A stretch of 64,000 nt of DNA from JAUMBM01 sp964645715 (GTDB lineage Bacteria; Bacteroidota; Bacteroidia; Chitinophagales; Saprospiraceae): assembly GCA_964645715.1 (NCBI GenBank), contig CAZYAO010000004.1, positions 1 through 64,000 on the forward strand. The letters are read 5' to 3'. Below, piece after piece: positions 26,301 through 33,148 of this stretch. The position numbers and the translations under genes were made by a program. The notes beneath the pieces were generated by a model. The model had not been told where the DNA came from and made no database searches. It saw only the letters and a program-made list of their open reading frames with translations. Position 1 is the first letter of the stretch. Every line of letters begins with the position of its first letter.

Positions 26301-26542
26301 ATATCATCAACTACCCCAACCAGTTGAATACCGCATACTTTGACTTGCTGGGACGCATCAATACGCATGACCCCAGACTGACCGCAGGCGCACAGCAGCG
26401 CTATCAGGATCTGCAGCAAGCCTGGCAAACTGCACAGGCTGGCCTGGAAACGCTACTCCAATCAGAGGTAAGTTCCTTCAACAACGCCTACCTGGCGGCA
26501 GGTATGGGCCCGCTCTGGGTGCCCGCTAAGGCCAAGGAATAG
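23375..26542 (+). CDS. Secreted VPS10/BNR-repeat (sortilin-like) beta-propeller protein
   Basis: An exported protein of about 1055 residues with a signal peptide (LLAMPLVLMSIFSPPADAQ) when started at 23375; 23345 is an earlier in-frame ATG. The first ~740 residues form large beta-propellers with many Asp-box (BNR) motifs, such as KTTDAGASW, KSVDGGKTW, RSEDGGQHW, KSVDGGNSW, RSADGGESW, ISRDAGRSW, VTHDYGKTW and LSDDAGLSW. The opening phrase WRNIGPYRGGRSV is typical for this Bacteroidota family, often labelled glycosyl hydrolase or sortilin. After a beta-rich region the C-terminal ~170 residues are a helical, partly coiled-coil domain (ELQQSLTTVRQLRSTLEAL). No type IX sorting tail is seen. Enzymatic activity is not established for this family; carbohydrate or protein binding is possible. 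Confidence 0.88.
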   Translation: MKCFRLLAMPLVLMSIFSPPADAQKNGGSKAAAIASFQPTQYQHLQWRNIGPYRGGRSVAVAGFPNNPLMYLMGTTGGGLWKTTDAGASWFNISDGYFRTSTIGAIAIAPSDPNVIYVGTGEHAVRGVMTSAGDGMYKSVDGGKTWQPTGLDSSMHIASIAVHPHNSSLVYVAVQGAVHGPSQQRGIYRSEDGGQHWQRLLFVNPTTGASDLSMDEHNPRILYAAMWDHLRTPWQVISGGEGSGLYKSVDGGNSWKKLSKGLPDKMGKTAIDVSPANPAVVYANIEATEGGVFRSADGGESWEQVSRDRVTIARAWYYTEIVADPANENSLYVLNSPLLHSTDGGRSFRSIPIAHIDQHALWINPANPANMILGNDGGGCITFNGGVSWSSQSNQPTAQFYRVIADNQFPYHVYGGQQDNSAIGIASRSAGRGIGTRDWFDVAGGESAFIAFDPDRPSHIFGTSYQGNIELMDTETGMVKDIMHYPTVGLAELPSEMKYRFNWNAPLITSPNNPKILYHGAQVVLRSSNGGIAWEVISPDLTRNDSSKQVAGGAPYTNEGAGGENYNTLSYLAVSAVNGNVLWAGSDDGLLHISRDAGRSWQKISPPDLPECIINCIEASPHYEGTAYVAAMRYKFNDFSPMAFVTHDYGKTWTRITRGMDAHAFVRVIREDPARPGLLYAGTERGLYLSDDAGLSWQPFQLNLPICPITDLTIRNNDLIAATSGRAFWILDDISSLQHPPTPASASLVPPRPTVLFPYGSPADAPEMGKNPPPGVIIDYFLPAGYDTIAVEISLFDAQNKLIRSYGNARSPLSATDLPASAPATAKPTLLSSRQGYNRIYWDMRREPLPFLSGYFIPTDYRATPMAPGSYRCRLVAGKDTVEQRFQLLQDPRLDNVTAADYQAQQELIIRIEQDIRELQQSLTTVRQLRSTLEALVKQLEAAAQSGLLEQGKKLLAELNAWEASVAQVRQKTFQDIINYPNQLNTAYFDLLGRINTHDPRLTAGAQQRYQDLQQAWQTAQAGLETLLQSEVSSFNNAYLAAGMGPLWVPAKAKE

Positions 26543-26560
26543 GTCGGCCGGAGGCTGGAG

Positions 26561-26601
26561 CCAAACACTATTTAGCGGCTTAGCCGCTAAATAGTGTTTG
26601 G
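26561..26601. terminator. Perfect 20-bp-arm hairpin between convergent genes
   Basis: Two perfect 20-base arms (CCAAACACTATTTAGCGGCT and its complement) around a single T. It begins 19 bases after the stop of the VPS10-like gene and lies next to a second, T/A-rich hairpin. No U-run follows. Confidence 0.6.
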
Positions 26602-26604
26602 AAT

Positions 26605-26650
26605 CATTAGTTGTTTTTTGATTTTTGAAAAAATCAAAAAACAACTAATG
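26605..26650. repeat. Perfect 22-bp-arm T/A-rich hairpin
   Basis: Two perfect 22-base arms (core TTTTTTGATTTTT / AAAAATCAAAAAA) around a 2-base loop, three bases from the preceding hairpin and four bases from the histidine kinase stop. One of the paired GC-cored plus T/A-rich hairpins seen several times in this window. Confidence 0.65.
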
Positions 26651-26654
26651 CCGT

Positions 26655-28577
26655 TTAGTGCAGATCAATCTCAAGGATGGGAATTTTTATCTCCACCCTT
26701 GTCCCCTCTGCCTCTCCACGCGACGGGTCGATCAGATCTATTGTATTCACCAGCACTCCTTTATCGGGAGACTGGTGGAGGATTTTTAGTCGCATCTCGG
26801 TTATCTGAGTACCTCTCGAACGATGATTCTGCGCACTCTCCAATTGTAACAGCCTCGCCTTTTCGCGACCGATACCATTGTCCTCCACAACGCACAGGAT
26901 GGTATCTTCGTCTAGCAGCGAAAAATTGACTGTCACCAGTCCGTCTTTTTTGCTGCGCAAGCCATGCTCTATCGCATTTTCTACATAAGGCTGAACAATC
27001 ATGGTAGGCACCCCCAGGATATCGTCTTCCAATTGTTCGTCGACAGTTATTTTGTAGCGAAGGCGGTCTTCAAAACGCAGCTTTTCATTGATGAAGAGAT
27101 AATCTTCGAGAAAAGCAACCTCCTTTTCCAGCGAGATAATCTCCATATCCGAATACTCGAGGCTCTGGCGCATCAGTTTGGCAAACTTAGCCAAGTACTT
27201 AGACGCAGTGCTGGCGTCGTGGCTGGTGATATATCCCTGAATAGAATTGAGCGCATTGTACAGAAAATGCGGGTTCATCTGAGCCCTCAGCGCTTTGAGC
27301 TGTAGCTGGGTCGCCTGCAATTTGAGTAGTTCTGTTTCCCGATGCTGCTTGGCAGACTCATACTTGACCTCCAGCTCTGCCCGATGACGCTTATCCATCA
27401 TTTCGACGTACTTCATGGTATATTCATCGTGCAACAACTGGTACTCATACGCCTGCCGATAATCCTCCCTGTCGGCATGGACCGAAGCTATTGTGCGACA
27501 TACAACCGCCAGTTGGCGGTAATCCACCACCCGCAGAGCCAACGCATGGGCATCGGTCAGCTCCCTGATAGCCTCGTCATAGTAGCCTAGTTCCGCGTAA
27601 AGTCGACCTCTCCAAGAAGCGATGACACAGAAATTGTAATAATCAACCTGCGAAACAGCCCTGTAATCCTCTTCAGCCTTATCAAATAATTGCAACGCCT
27701 CCTCGTAATTGCCGCTACCAAGACAGCAGATACCCAGATTGGCAAAGGCTCCCGCCCGTGCATCTTTACTCAGTTCGTCGCTGTTTTCAAGGCTCAGCCG
27801 GAAGTAATAGTCCGCCTGGCTATGATCTTCCATGGCCAGGAAAGCAGTCCCCAGATTGAGGTAATGCCAGGCAAGTCGGCTGCGGATCCCCCAAGTGTCA
27901 CAAATATCGATGACCTTGCGATACGCGTCGATACACTTACCATAGTCTCCGTTCAGCTCATATAATTTCCCCAGTCCACTATGCACCAAGGTCAAAAAAT
28001 AACTATCCTTGATACCTGCTGGCTTTTCACTCGCCTGCATACTGCTGTCTGCCTCAAGAAATAACTCCATGGCTTCGGCAAGGTTGTTGTGCCGCAGCAA
28101 TACAAACCCCTGCCGGCACGCAAGCCGCCCCATCAACTGCTTGTCAGGATAATTGCGCAATGAGCGATTGGCTTTGTCGAGCCACTGCCGTGCCTCCACA
28201 AATTTTTCGAGATTCATACAAGTGCCTGCATAATCTATGCAGGCCTCTGCAAGCTCCTGGACACTCCCCCGCTCCTCCAGCATGCTGATTGCATTTTTAA
28301 ACACCTCCTCTGAGCGCAGGTAATCGTAGCGCTGGTTATGAACCATAGCCAGATTGAGGAGACAACTCATTTCTAGATCAGGCAAAGGGTAAGTCTGCAG
28401 AATAATTTGCGCCTCTTCAATCATAATCAGGGCGCGCTGCGGATTGTTGTAGGTGTAATAGGCAGCGAGCCTGTCCAGCAGAATCAGCCGCTGCCGCGGG
28501 TTGTGCTGCTGTTCCAGCTTTGTCTCAAGCCATTTGACGTTGATACCTTTACTGTTGGGGGCCAAAGAATCTAACAT
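26655..28577 (-). CDS. Soluble TPR-sensor histidine kinase of the LytS/YehU type
   Basis: A 640-residue two-component kinase. Residues ~10-390 are TPR-like helical repeats (for example AMEDHSQADYYFRLSLENS and GNYEEALQLFDKAEEDYRAV). A coiled coil follows (MDKRHRAELEVKYESAKQH), then the His_kinase domain with phosphoacceptor motif QMNPHFLYNALNSI near residue 435, and a HATPase domain with VENAIEHGL and VEDNGIGREKA. I see no signal peptide or transmembrane segment, unlike most TPR-containing LytS proteins in this phylum, so sensing is probably cytoplasmic. The first ATG is at 28577; a TTG at 28643 is in frame. It lies downstream of a LytTR regulator and a double-glycine peptide on the same strand, its likely partners. 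A 352-base gap with hairpins separates it from the peptide gene, so it may have its own promoter. Confidence 0.92.
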   Translation of the reverse strand: MLDSLAPNSKGINVKWLETKLEQQHNPRQRLILLDRLAAYYTYNNPQRALIMIEEAQIILQTYPLPDLEMSCLLNLAMVHNQRYDYLRSEEVFKNAISMLEERGSVQELAEACIDYAGTCMNLEKFVEARQWLDKANRSLRNYPDKQLMGRLACRQGFVLLRHNNLAEAMELFLEADSSMQASEKPAGIKDSYFLTLVHSGLGKLYELNGDYGKCIDAYRKVIDICDTWGIRSRLAWHYLNLGTAFLAMEDHSQADYYFRLSLENSDELSKDARAGAFANLGICCLGSGNYEEALQLFDKAEEDYRAVSQVDYYNFCVIASWRGRLYAELGYYDEAIRELTDAHALALRVVDYRQLAVVCRTIASVHADREDYRQAYEYQLLHDEYTMKYVEMMDKRHRAELEVKYESAKQHRETELLKLQATQLQLKALRAQMNPHFLYNALNSIQGYITSHDASTASKYLAKFAKLMRQSLEYSDMEIISLEKEVAFLEDYLFINEKLRFEDRLRYKITVDEQLEDDILGVPTMIVQPYVENAIEHGLRSKKDGLVTVNFSLLDEDTILCVVEDNGIGREKARLLQLESAQNHRSRGTQITEMRLKILHQSPDKGVLVNTIDLIDPSRGEAEGTRVEIKIPILEIDLH

Positions 28578-28666
28578 AGGTTTCTGCACAGCGCTTACCT
28601 GCAGGAGAAGGCGGCTTTCAAAATATACTTTTTTGGCTGACAATACCCAAAATATATTTCAAATGA

Positions 28667-28711
28667 ATATGTATTTTTTGGATTCTATAAAAATATTCAA
28701 AAAACACATAT
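28667..28711 (-). repeat. T/A-rich hairpin upstream of the kinase gene
   Basis: Arms of about 14 bases (TATGTATTTTTTG against CAAAAAACACATA) with a 17-base loop. The single imperfect pair is A-C on the plus strand but U-G on the minus strand, so it pairs as RNA only in the direction of the kinase gene. Confidence 0.5.
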
Positions 28712-28723
28712 AAGTTCGGTAGC

Positions 28724-28748
28724 TTTTTTCGCCGCAAAGGCGGCAAAA
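28724..28748. repeat. GC-cored short hairpin upstream of the kinase gene
   Basis: GCCGC-aaag-GCGGC flanked by T and A runs, 12 bases from the T/A-rich hairpin. Together they repeat the two-hairpin layout seen elsewhere. The 352-base gap 28578-28929 holds these two, the terminator at 28848-28890 and no gene I can support. Confidence 0.5.
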
Positions 28749-28847
28749 CACGAACGAGACAGCCCCTTGTACAGGCCAACAACCGCATTATTGACAAGTG
28801 AGTAAAATCTATCCTTAGCGCATATTTGAATAGGGTACAAATATAAA

Positions 28848-28890
28848 CAAACAAAGGACATCATCTGTACAGATGATAGTCCTTTGTTTG
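28848..28890 (-). terminator. Long hairpin after the double-glycine peptide gene
   Basis: An inverted repeat of about 20 base pairs with one bulged base (CAAACAAAGGAC-ATCATCTG and its complement) and a 2-base centre, beginning 39 bases after the peptide stop. On the minus strand it is followed by TTTATATTTG. It should end the regulator-peptide transcript. Confidence 0.6.
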
Positions 28891-28929
28891 GATTGAATCG
28901 AATATACTAAAATCGGCAGCGTAGTAGCG

Positions 28930-29082
28930 TTATTGGGGCAAAATACCACCACAACCAGGGCTCTTGATCCAGGGGCGTTTGCTCTTGCCACCAGTCAGTT
29001 TGCCCTGATCTTTTTTGTCAATAGGCTGGAGATCTTTCCCCTTTTTCAAATCCTTGATCCCTGTAGAGTTGCTCTTGGCCAT
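28930..29082 (-). CDS. Short double-glycine leader peptide (RiPP- or pheromone-like)
   Basis: A 50-residue peptide with a charged leader of 32 residues ending in DKKDQGKLTGG, the layout of Bacteroidota GG-leader natural-product precursors. An 18-residue C-terminal part follows: KSKRPWIKSPGCGGILPQ, with one Cys, one Trp, two Pro and no acidic residue. The start at 29082 (MAKSNSTGIKD) gives the compact leader; an in-frame ATG at 29154 would add 24 hydrophobic-to-polar residues. It lies 109 bases after the LytTR regulator and before the TPR kinase, all on the minus strand. No modification enzyme or C39 transporter is adjacent. A secreted signal sensed by the neighbouring two-component pair is a reasonable but unproven idea; an antimicrobial peptide is the main alternative. 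Confidence 0.7.
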   Translation of the reverse strand: MAKSNSTGIKDLKKGKDLQPIDKKDQGKLTGGKSKRPWIKSPGCGGILPQ

Positions 29083-29191
29083 AACGATAGTGCTTTCATT
29101 ATAAGGAATGACAAATACAGTGTAAAGGTAAGGCCTTTTCCTGATATTGCGCAAGAGGTAAGCGAATATTTATATTATTTTTTTTCTTTAT

Positions 29192-29953
29192 CTATAAACC
29201 ATCTTGTAATCTGCGCATTTTTTCGATAAACGCCGGGCGTCGGCGGCGCGAAACTTCTATCTTCATTTCATCATCCATGATCAGATACCCCCCGTCTCCT
29301 TTTACAAATTTGCGCATGTAGTTCAGGTTGATTACATGACGTTTGTGCACCCGGTAGAAGTTAAACGGCTCCAGCATATCCTCATACGCTTTGATTGTTT
29401 TGGAAGCAGTGATCCGCTCTCCGCTGTGGAGGTAGATATGGGTATAGTTGTCTTCTGCTTCAAACCGGACAATATCTTTAATATTGACGAAATAAATGCC
29501 ATCGAGCGCCGAAATGCTCATCTTGGAGAAAGCATTCGGATTGTTGACATAGTTATTGAATATCTCAAGCCGTTTGTCTGTCTCCGCTAGTTTGCGGGGG
29601 CGCACGCGGGAGACCGCCTCCATCAATGCATCAGGGTCGATGGGTTTAATGATGTAGCCGATAGAGCTGTACTCGCAGGCCTTGATGGCATAGTCAGCAA
29701 AAGCGGTGACAAAGATAATGTCAAAATCTATCGGCCGAATCTGGTTGAGCATTTTGAAAATAAGCCCGTCCGGCAGGTTAATATCCAAAAAAGCTACGTC
29801 AGGCCTTACATCGGGATCCGTAAACAAATCGAGACCATCCTCGATATCCATAGCTTCTCCTACAATCTCTACTTCTTCACAATGCTTAGCCAGTAAATTC
29901 TTCAGATTGTTACGACTATTAAGCTCGTCTTCAACGATCACTGCTTTAATCAC
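29192..29953 (-). CDS. LytTR-family response regulator
   Basis: A 253-residue two-component regulator. The receiver domain (residues 1-125) has acidic pocket VEDE (E8, D9), phosphoacceptor Asp57 in AFLDINLPDG, Thr in FVTAF and Lys in YIIKPID. A linker leads to a LytTR DNA-binding domain (about residues 150-250; EAEDNYTHIYLHSGERI and FYRVHKRHVINLNYM). It should be phosphorylated by the LytS-type kinase encoded further down on the same strand and bind direct repeats. It is the first gene of the group and has a good promoter (30022-30053). Its start overlaps nothing, with a 5' leader of about 60 bases. Target genes cannot be read from the sequence, though the adjacent peptide gene is the obvious candidate. 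Confidence 0.95.
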   Translation of the reverse strand: MIKAVIVEDELNSRNNLKNLLAKHCEEVEIVGEAMDIEDGLDLFTDPDVRPDVAFLDINLPDGLIFKMLNQIRPIDFDIIFVTAFADYAIKACEYSSIGYIIKPIDPDALMEAVSRVRPRKLAETDKRLEIFNNYVNNPNAFSKMSISALDGIYFVNIKDIVRFEAEDNYTHIYLHSGERITASKTIKAYEDMLEPFNFYRVHKRHVINLNYMRKFVKGDGGYLIMDDEMKIEVSRRRRPAFIEKMRRLQDGL

Positions 29954-30021
29954 GACTCATTATTTTTGCGATGGACCAGCAGGCTCAAAGATTTTTGTCA
30001 TAATCCTTCCTACCGTATTCA

Positions 30022-30053
30022 CAAAGATAAGACGCTTGCGCAGTCAACAAAAA
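30022..30053 (-). promoter_or_regulatory. Promoter of the LytTR regulator gene
   Basis: Minus strand TTTTTG, 18 bases, then TATCTTTG: a near-consensus Bacteroidota -33/-7 pair ending about 70 bases before the regulator start. Confidence 0.6.
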
Positions 30054-30148
30054 TATTGCCCCTTCATTCTGTTATCGGCTATTATTCAGTAAGGAACGGT
30101 ATTAAATAAGTAGAAAACGGATACATGTTGATATGTGTGAATAATATT

Positions 30149-30181
30149 TTTGCATTCTGACATCAAGAAACCGTAAGTTTG
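30149..30181 (+). promoter_or_regulatory. Promoter of dnaB
   Basis: TTTG at 30149-30152, a 21-base spacer and TAAGTTTG at 30174-30181 fit the Bacteroidota consensus. Transcription would start near 30188, which favours translation from the ATG at 30234 over the one at 30192. Confidence 0.6.
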
Positions 30182-30233
30182 TAGTCGGCTTATGAAAGTG
30201 CATTTGGTAAGCAGCCTCAATACTTTGTTATTC

Positions 30234-31763
30234 ATGAATGAACCTACGGAAAAAGAAATTGGCAAGGGTATACGCAGCGGCAACAAGGGCAACCGGCAGC
30301 GCAATGAAGACATGTCCAATTTTGTTTTTGGAAAAGTCCCGCCGCAGTCTGTGGCCCTTGAGGAAGCTGTACTAGGTGCGATTATGCTGGACCGGGAGGC
30401 GCTGCCACAGGTGCTGGATATTTTGCAGGCCGAAAGTTTTTACCTGGACTCGCACCAGCGCATCTACAAAGCCATGCTGAGCCTGTTCGAGCGCTCTAAG
30501 CCCATTGACCTGCTGACGGTCGTCGAGCAGCTTCGTCAACAGGGAGACCTGGAGGGGGCTGGAGGCGCTGTTTACATGGCCGAACTAACCAATAAAATCG
30601 CATCGGCTGCCAATATTGAGTTTCATGCTCGTATCCTCGCACAAAAACACATTCAGCGGGAGCTTATCCGGGTGTCAACCAAGACAATTAAGGAAGCTTT
30701 TGAGGACACTACCGATGTTTTTGAGCTCCTGGATGATGCTGAGCAGAACCTGTTCAACATTGCCCAGAAAAATATGGGCCGGCGCGTCGACAGTATGAGT
30801 AGTCTGGCCAGTCAGGTACTCAAACAACTTGAAGAGCTCAAGGACAACAAAGAGGGGCTGACGGGTGTCCCTACTGGTTTTACAGAGTTTGACCGCCTCA
30901 CCAGTGGCCTGCAGCGCTCTGACTTGTTTATCATTGCTGCCCGGCCAGGTATGGGCAAAACAGCACTCACGCTCTCCCTGGCGCGCAATACGTCCATGCT
31001 CTTCAAAAAGGGAGTTGCTATCTTTAGTCTTGAAATGTCGAGCTTACAGCTTGCTCAGCGAATTGTCTCCATGGAAGCTGAGATTCAGGGGCAAAAGCTT
31101 CGCAACGGGCGGCTGGAACCCCACGAGATGGTGCAGCTTGTGGCTGCCGTCGAACGGGCTGCCGACGCCCCGATTTTCATTGATGATACCCCGCAGATTA
31201 ATGTTTTCGAACTGCGTGCTAAGTGTCGACGACTCAAATTACAACACGATATACAGCTAATTATCATCGATTACCTGCAACTCATGAGCGGCAGCAGTAC
31301 CGATGGCCGCGGCAATCGCGAACAGGAGGTCAGCGCCATCTCACGGGCACTCAAAAGTATGGCCAAAGAGTTGGAGGTGCCTGTCATTGCTCTCTCACAG
31401 CTGAGCCGCGCGGTGGAAACCCGGGGCGGCAACAAGCGCCCTCAGCTCAGTGATCTGCGCGAATCGGGCTCCATCGAACAGGATGCCGACATGGTTGCCT
31501 TCATCTATCGTCCCGAATATTACCAGATCATGGAAGATGAAGAAGGACAGCCTACCAAGGGAGTTGCCGAGCTCATCGTTGCCAAAAACAGACACGGAGC
31601 AGTCAAAACAATTCGCCTGCGGTTTACCGATGAACTTGCCCGCTTCTCTGACTTGGACGAGCCTGACTTCGGTGCACTGCCTTCTGATACTTTCGACAAT
31701 TCTTTTACCAACATAATTACCCGTCCTTCGCGCATGAATGACGACGACGAGGTGCCTTTCTAA
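30234..31763 (+). CDS. dnaB: Replicative DNA helicase DnaB
   Basis: Hexameric helicase that unwinds DNA at the replication fork. Started at 30234 it has 509 residues. A basic, glycine-rich N-terminal stretch of ~25 residues precedes the usual N-terminal domain (PPQSVALEEAVLGAIMLD). The RecA-like C-terminal domain has Walker A ARPGMGKTALT near residue 238, Walker B LIIIDYLQLMSG and the arginine-finger region RESGSIEQDADM. The tail DDDEVPF is short. No intein is present. It is divergent from the LytTR regulator and has its own promoter. All helicase motifs are intact. Confidence 0.97.
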   Translation: MNEPTEKEIGKGIRSGNKGNRQRNEDMSNFVFGKVPPQSVALEEAVLGAIMLDREALPQVLDILQAESFYLDSHQRIYKAMLSLFERSKPIDLLTVVEQLRQQGDLEGAGGAVYMAELTNKIASAANIEFHARILAQKHIQRELIRVSTKTIKEAFEDTTDVFELLDDAEQNLFNIAQKNMGRRVDSMSSLASQVLKQLEELKDNKEGLTGVPTGFTEFDRLTSGLQRSDLFIIAARPGMGKTALTLSLARNTSMLFKKGVAIFSLEMSSLQLAQRIVSMEAEIQGQKLRNGRLEPHEMVQLVAAVERAADAPIFIDDTPQINVFELRAKCRRLKLQHDIQLIIIDYLQLMSGSSTDGRGNREQEVSAISRALKSMAKELEVPVIALSQLSRAVETRGGNKRPQLSDLRESGSIEQDADMVAFIYRPEYYQIMEDEEGQPTKGVAELIVAKNRHGAVKTIRLRFTDELARFSDLDEPDFGALPSDTFDNSFTNIITRPSRMNDDDEVPF

Positions 31764-31936
31764 GGCTGGCTGGCCGCCGCTTGCTGTATAATTGCGCTCT
31801 GGACACAATAATTAGTTCATTATCAAACTATAAAACGAACAATCGTAAATTTGGTTTGTCCATCTTGAAATGCCTCCTGCTCTGCTGCTGACAGCTGTTC
31901 CGCCATCAGCTACCTAGGTCGACTTTTTTTAAGCAT

Positions 31937-31965
31937 CTTGTATTTGTTAAAGTTACCTATATTTG
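31937..31965 (+). promoter_or_regulatory. Promoter of the efp-accB-accC group
   Basis: CTTG at 31937-31940, 17 bases, then TATATTTG at 31958-31965, an exact TAnnTTTG box 34 bases before the efp start. A second -7-like box, TAAATTTG at 31846-31853, lies further up and could be an additional start. Confidence 0.5.
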
Positions 31966-31999
31966 CCCTGTTTTTTTAAATTAAATCTATATTTTCGTC

Positions 32000-32566
32000 A
32001 TGGCAACCACTTCTGATATCCGTAATGGGATGTGCATTGAGCTGAGCGCAGATATCTATACAGTCGTTGAATTTCAGCACGTTAAACCAGGAAAAGGCAA
32101 CGCTTTCGTGCGTACGCGCATAAAAAGCCTCACCACTGGCCGCGTGTTGGATCATACGTTCTCGGCTGGTCATAAAGTCGATGAAGTACGGGTAGAGCGC
32201 CGTAAGCTACAGTACACCTACACCAGTGATGACGGTTACCACTTCATGAACATGGAATCCTACGATGAGGTTATCCTCACCGATGCCATGATCGAACGCC
32301 CAAAACTGCTCAAAGAAGGTATGGAGGTAGATGTACTCTACCATTCTGTCAAGGACGTGCCGCTGATGGTCGAAATGCCGCAGTATGTAGTCATGGAAAT
32401 AACGTATACAGAGCCCGGCCTAAAGGGCGATACGGCAACCAACACCCTCAAGCCAGCAACGCTGGAGACAGGGGCTGAGGTGAGAGTGCCGCTGTTCGTA
32501 AACGTAGGAGACTTTATCAAAGTAGACACCAGTACGGGTGCCTACATGGAACGAGTAAAACAATAA
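32000..32566 (+). CDS. efp: Translation elongation factor P
   Basis: A 188-residue factor that relieves ribosome stalling at polyproline stretches. It has the three beta-barrel domains of the family: an N-terminal KOW-like domain with the loop KPGKGNAF (the loop Lys is residue 32, equivalent to Lys34 of E. coli), an OB domain, and a C-terminal domain ending VDTSTGAYMERVKQ. It is followed three bases later by accB. The loop lysine is present; which modification it receives, if any, cannot be told because no modification gene is in the window. Confidence 0.97.
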   Translation: MATTSDIRNGMCIELSADIYTVVEFQHVKPGKGNAFVRTRIKSLTTGRVLDHTFSAGHKVDEVRVERRKLQYTYTSDDGYHFMNMESYDEVILTDAMIERPKLLKEGMEVDVLYHSVKDVPLMVEMPQYVVMEITYTEPGLKGDTATNTLKPATLETGAEVRVPLFVNVGDFIKVDTSTGAYMERVKQ

Positions 32567-32569
32567 CGT

Positions 32570-33079
32570 ATGACCTTCAAGGAAATACAAGAGCTTATCA
32601 AGCTCATCAGCAAGTCGGATATCAGCGAGTTTAAAATCAAAGAAGGCGATTTTCAGCTGTTGATCCGCACCACAGCCAGCCAGACGGCTCAGATAGTGGC
32701 CAGCCAACCAGCCGTCCTCGTACCTGCTGCTGCGCCTTCAGCGCCAGCATCGGTTCCTGCGCAGGAGTCCCGGCCGGTACCTGCGGCGGCCACCGCACCT
32801 GCCGATGAGTCCGCGGCACCGGTCGATATGACAGCCTACAAAGCTGTCAAGGCCCCGATGGTGGGTACGTTCTATCGCTCGTCTTCACCAGACAAACCGC
32901 CTTTCATAAAGGTTGGCGATAAGATTTCGGCTGGCTCACCTGTTTGTATCATTGAGGCTATGAAGCTCTTCAATGAGATTGAGTCGGAGGTCTCCGGAAC
33001 CATCGTAAAGGTAATGGTCGAAGATGCCCAGCCTGTCGAATACGACCAGGTGCTGTTTTTGGTTGACCCCAATGGCTAA
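32570..33079 (+). CDS. accB: Biotin carboxyl carrier protein of acetyl-CoA carboxylase
   Basis: A 169-residue carrier that holds the biotin shuttling CO2 between the AccC and AccAD active sites in fatty acid synthesis. Residues 1-38 are the conserved N-terminal region, residues ~40-88 form an Ala/Pro-rich linker, and residues ~90-168 make the biotinyl domain with IIEAMKLFNEI, in which Lys132 is the biotinylated residue. Tight spacing to efp (3 bases) and accC (69 bases) marks a common transcript, an arrangement regularly seen in Bacteroidota. Confidence 0.97.
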   Translation: MTFKEIQELIKLISKSDISEFKIKEGDFQLLIRTTASQTAQIVASQPAVLVPAAAPSAPASVPAQESRPVPAAATAPADESAAPVDMTAYKAVKAPMVGTFYRSSSPDKPPFIKVGDKISAGSPVCIIEAMKLFNEIESEVSGTIVKVMVEDAQPVEYDQVLFLVDPNG

Positions 33080-33148
33080 CCATTGCTGGTTGCGGTGATC
33101 TCAAATTTCATTACCACTTCCGTAGGAAGTTGATCTGCGCGTAAGCCT

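Noticed and set aside
26561..26650. Palindromes as insertion-sequence or MITE ends
   Set aside because: No target-site duplication, no transposase fragment and no shared outer arms between copies; arms differ in sequence but keep pairing, which fits RNA structure better than mobile DNA.
28578..28643. TTG start at 28643 for the TPR kinase
   Set aside because: Possible but not needed; the 22 extra residues overlap the T/A-rich upstream region and show no signal peptide or TPR features. The first ATG is at 28577.
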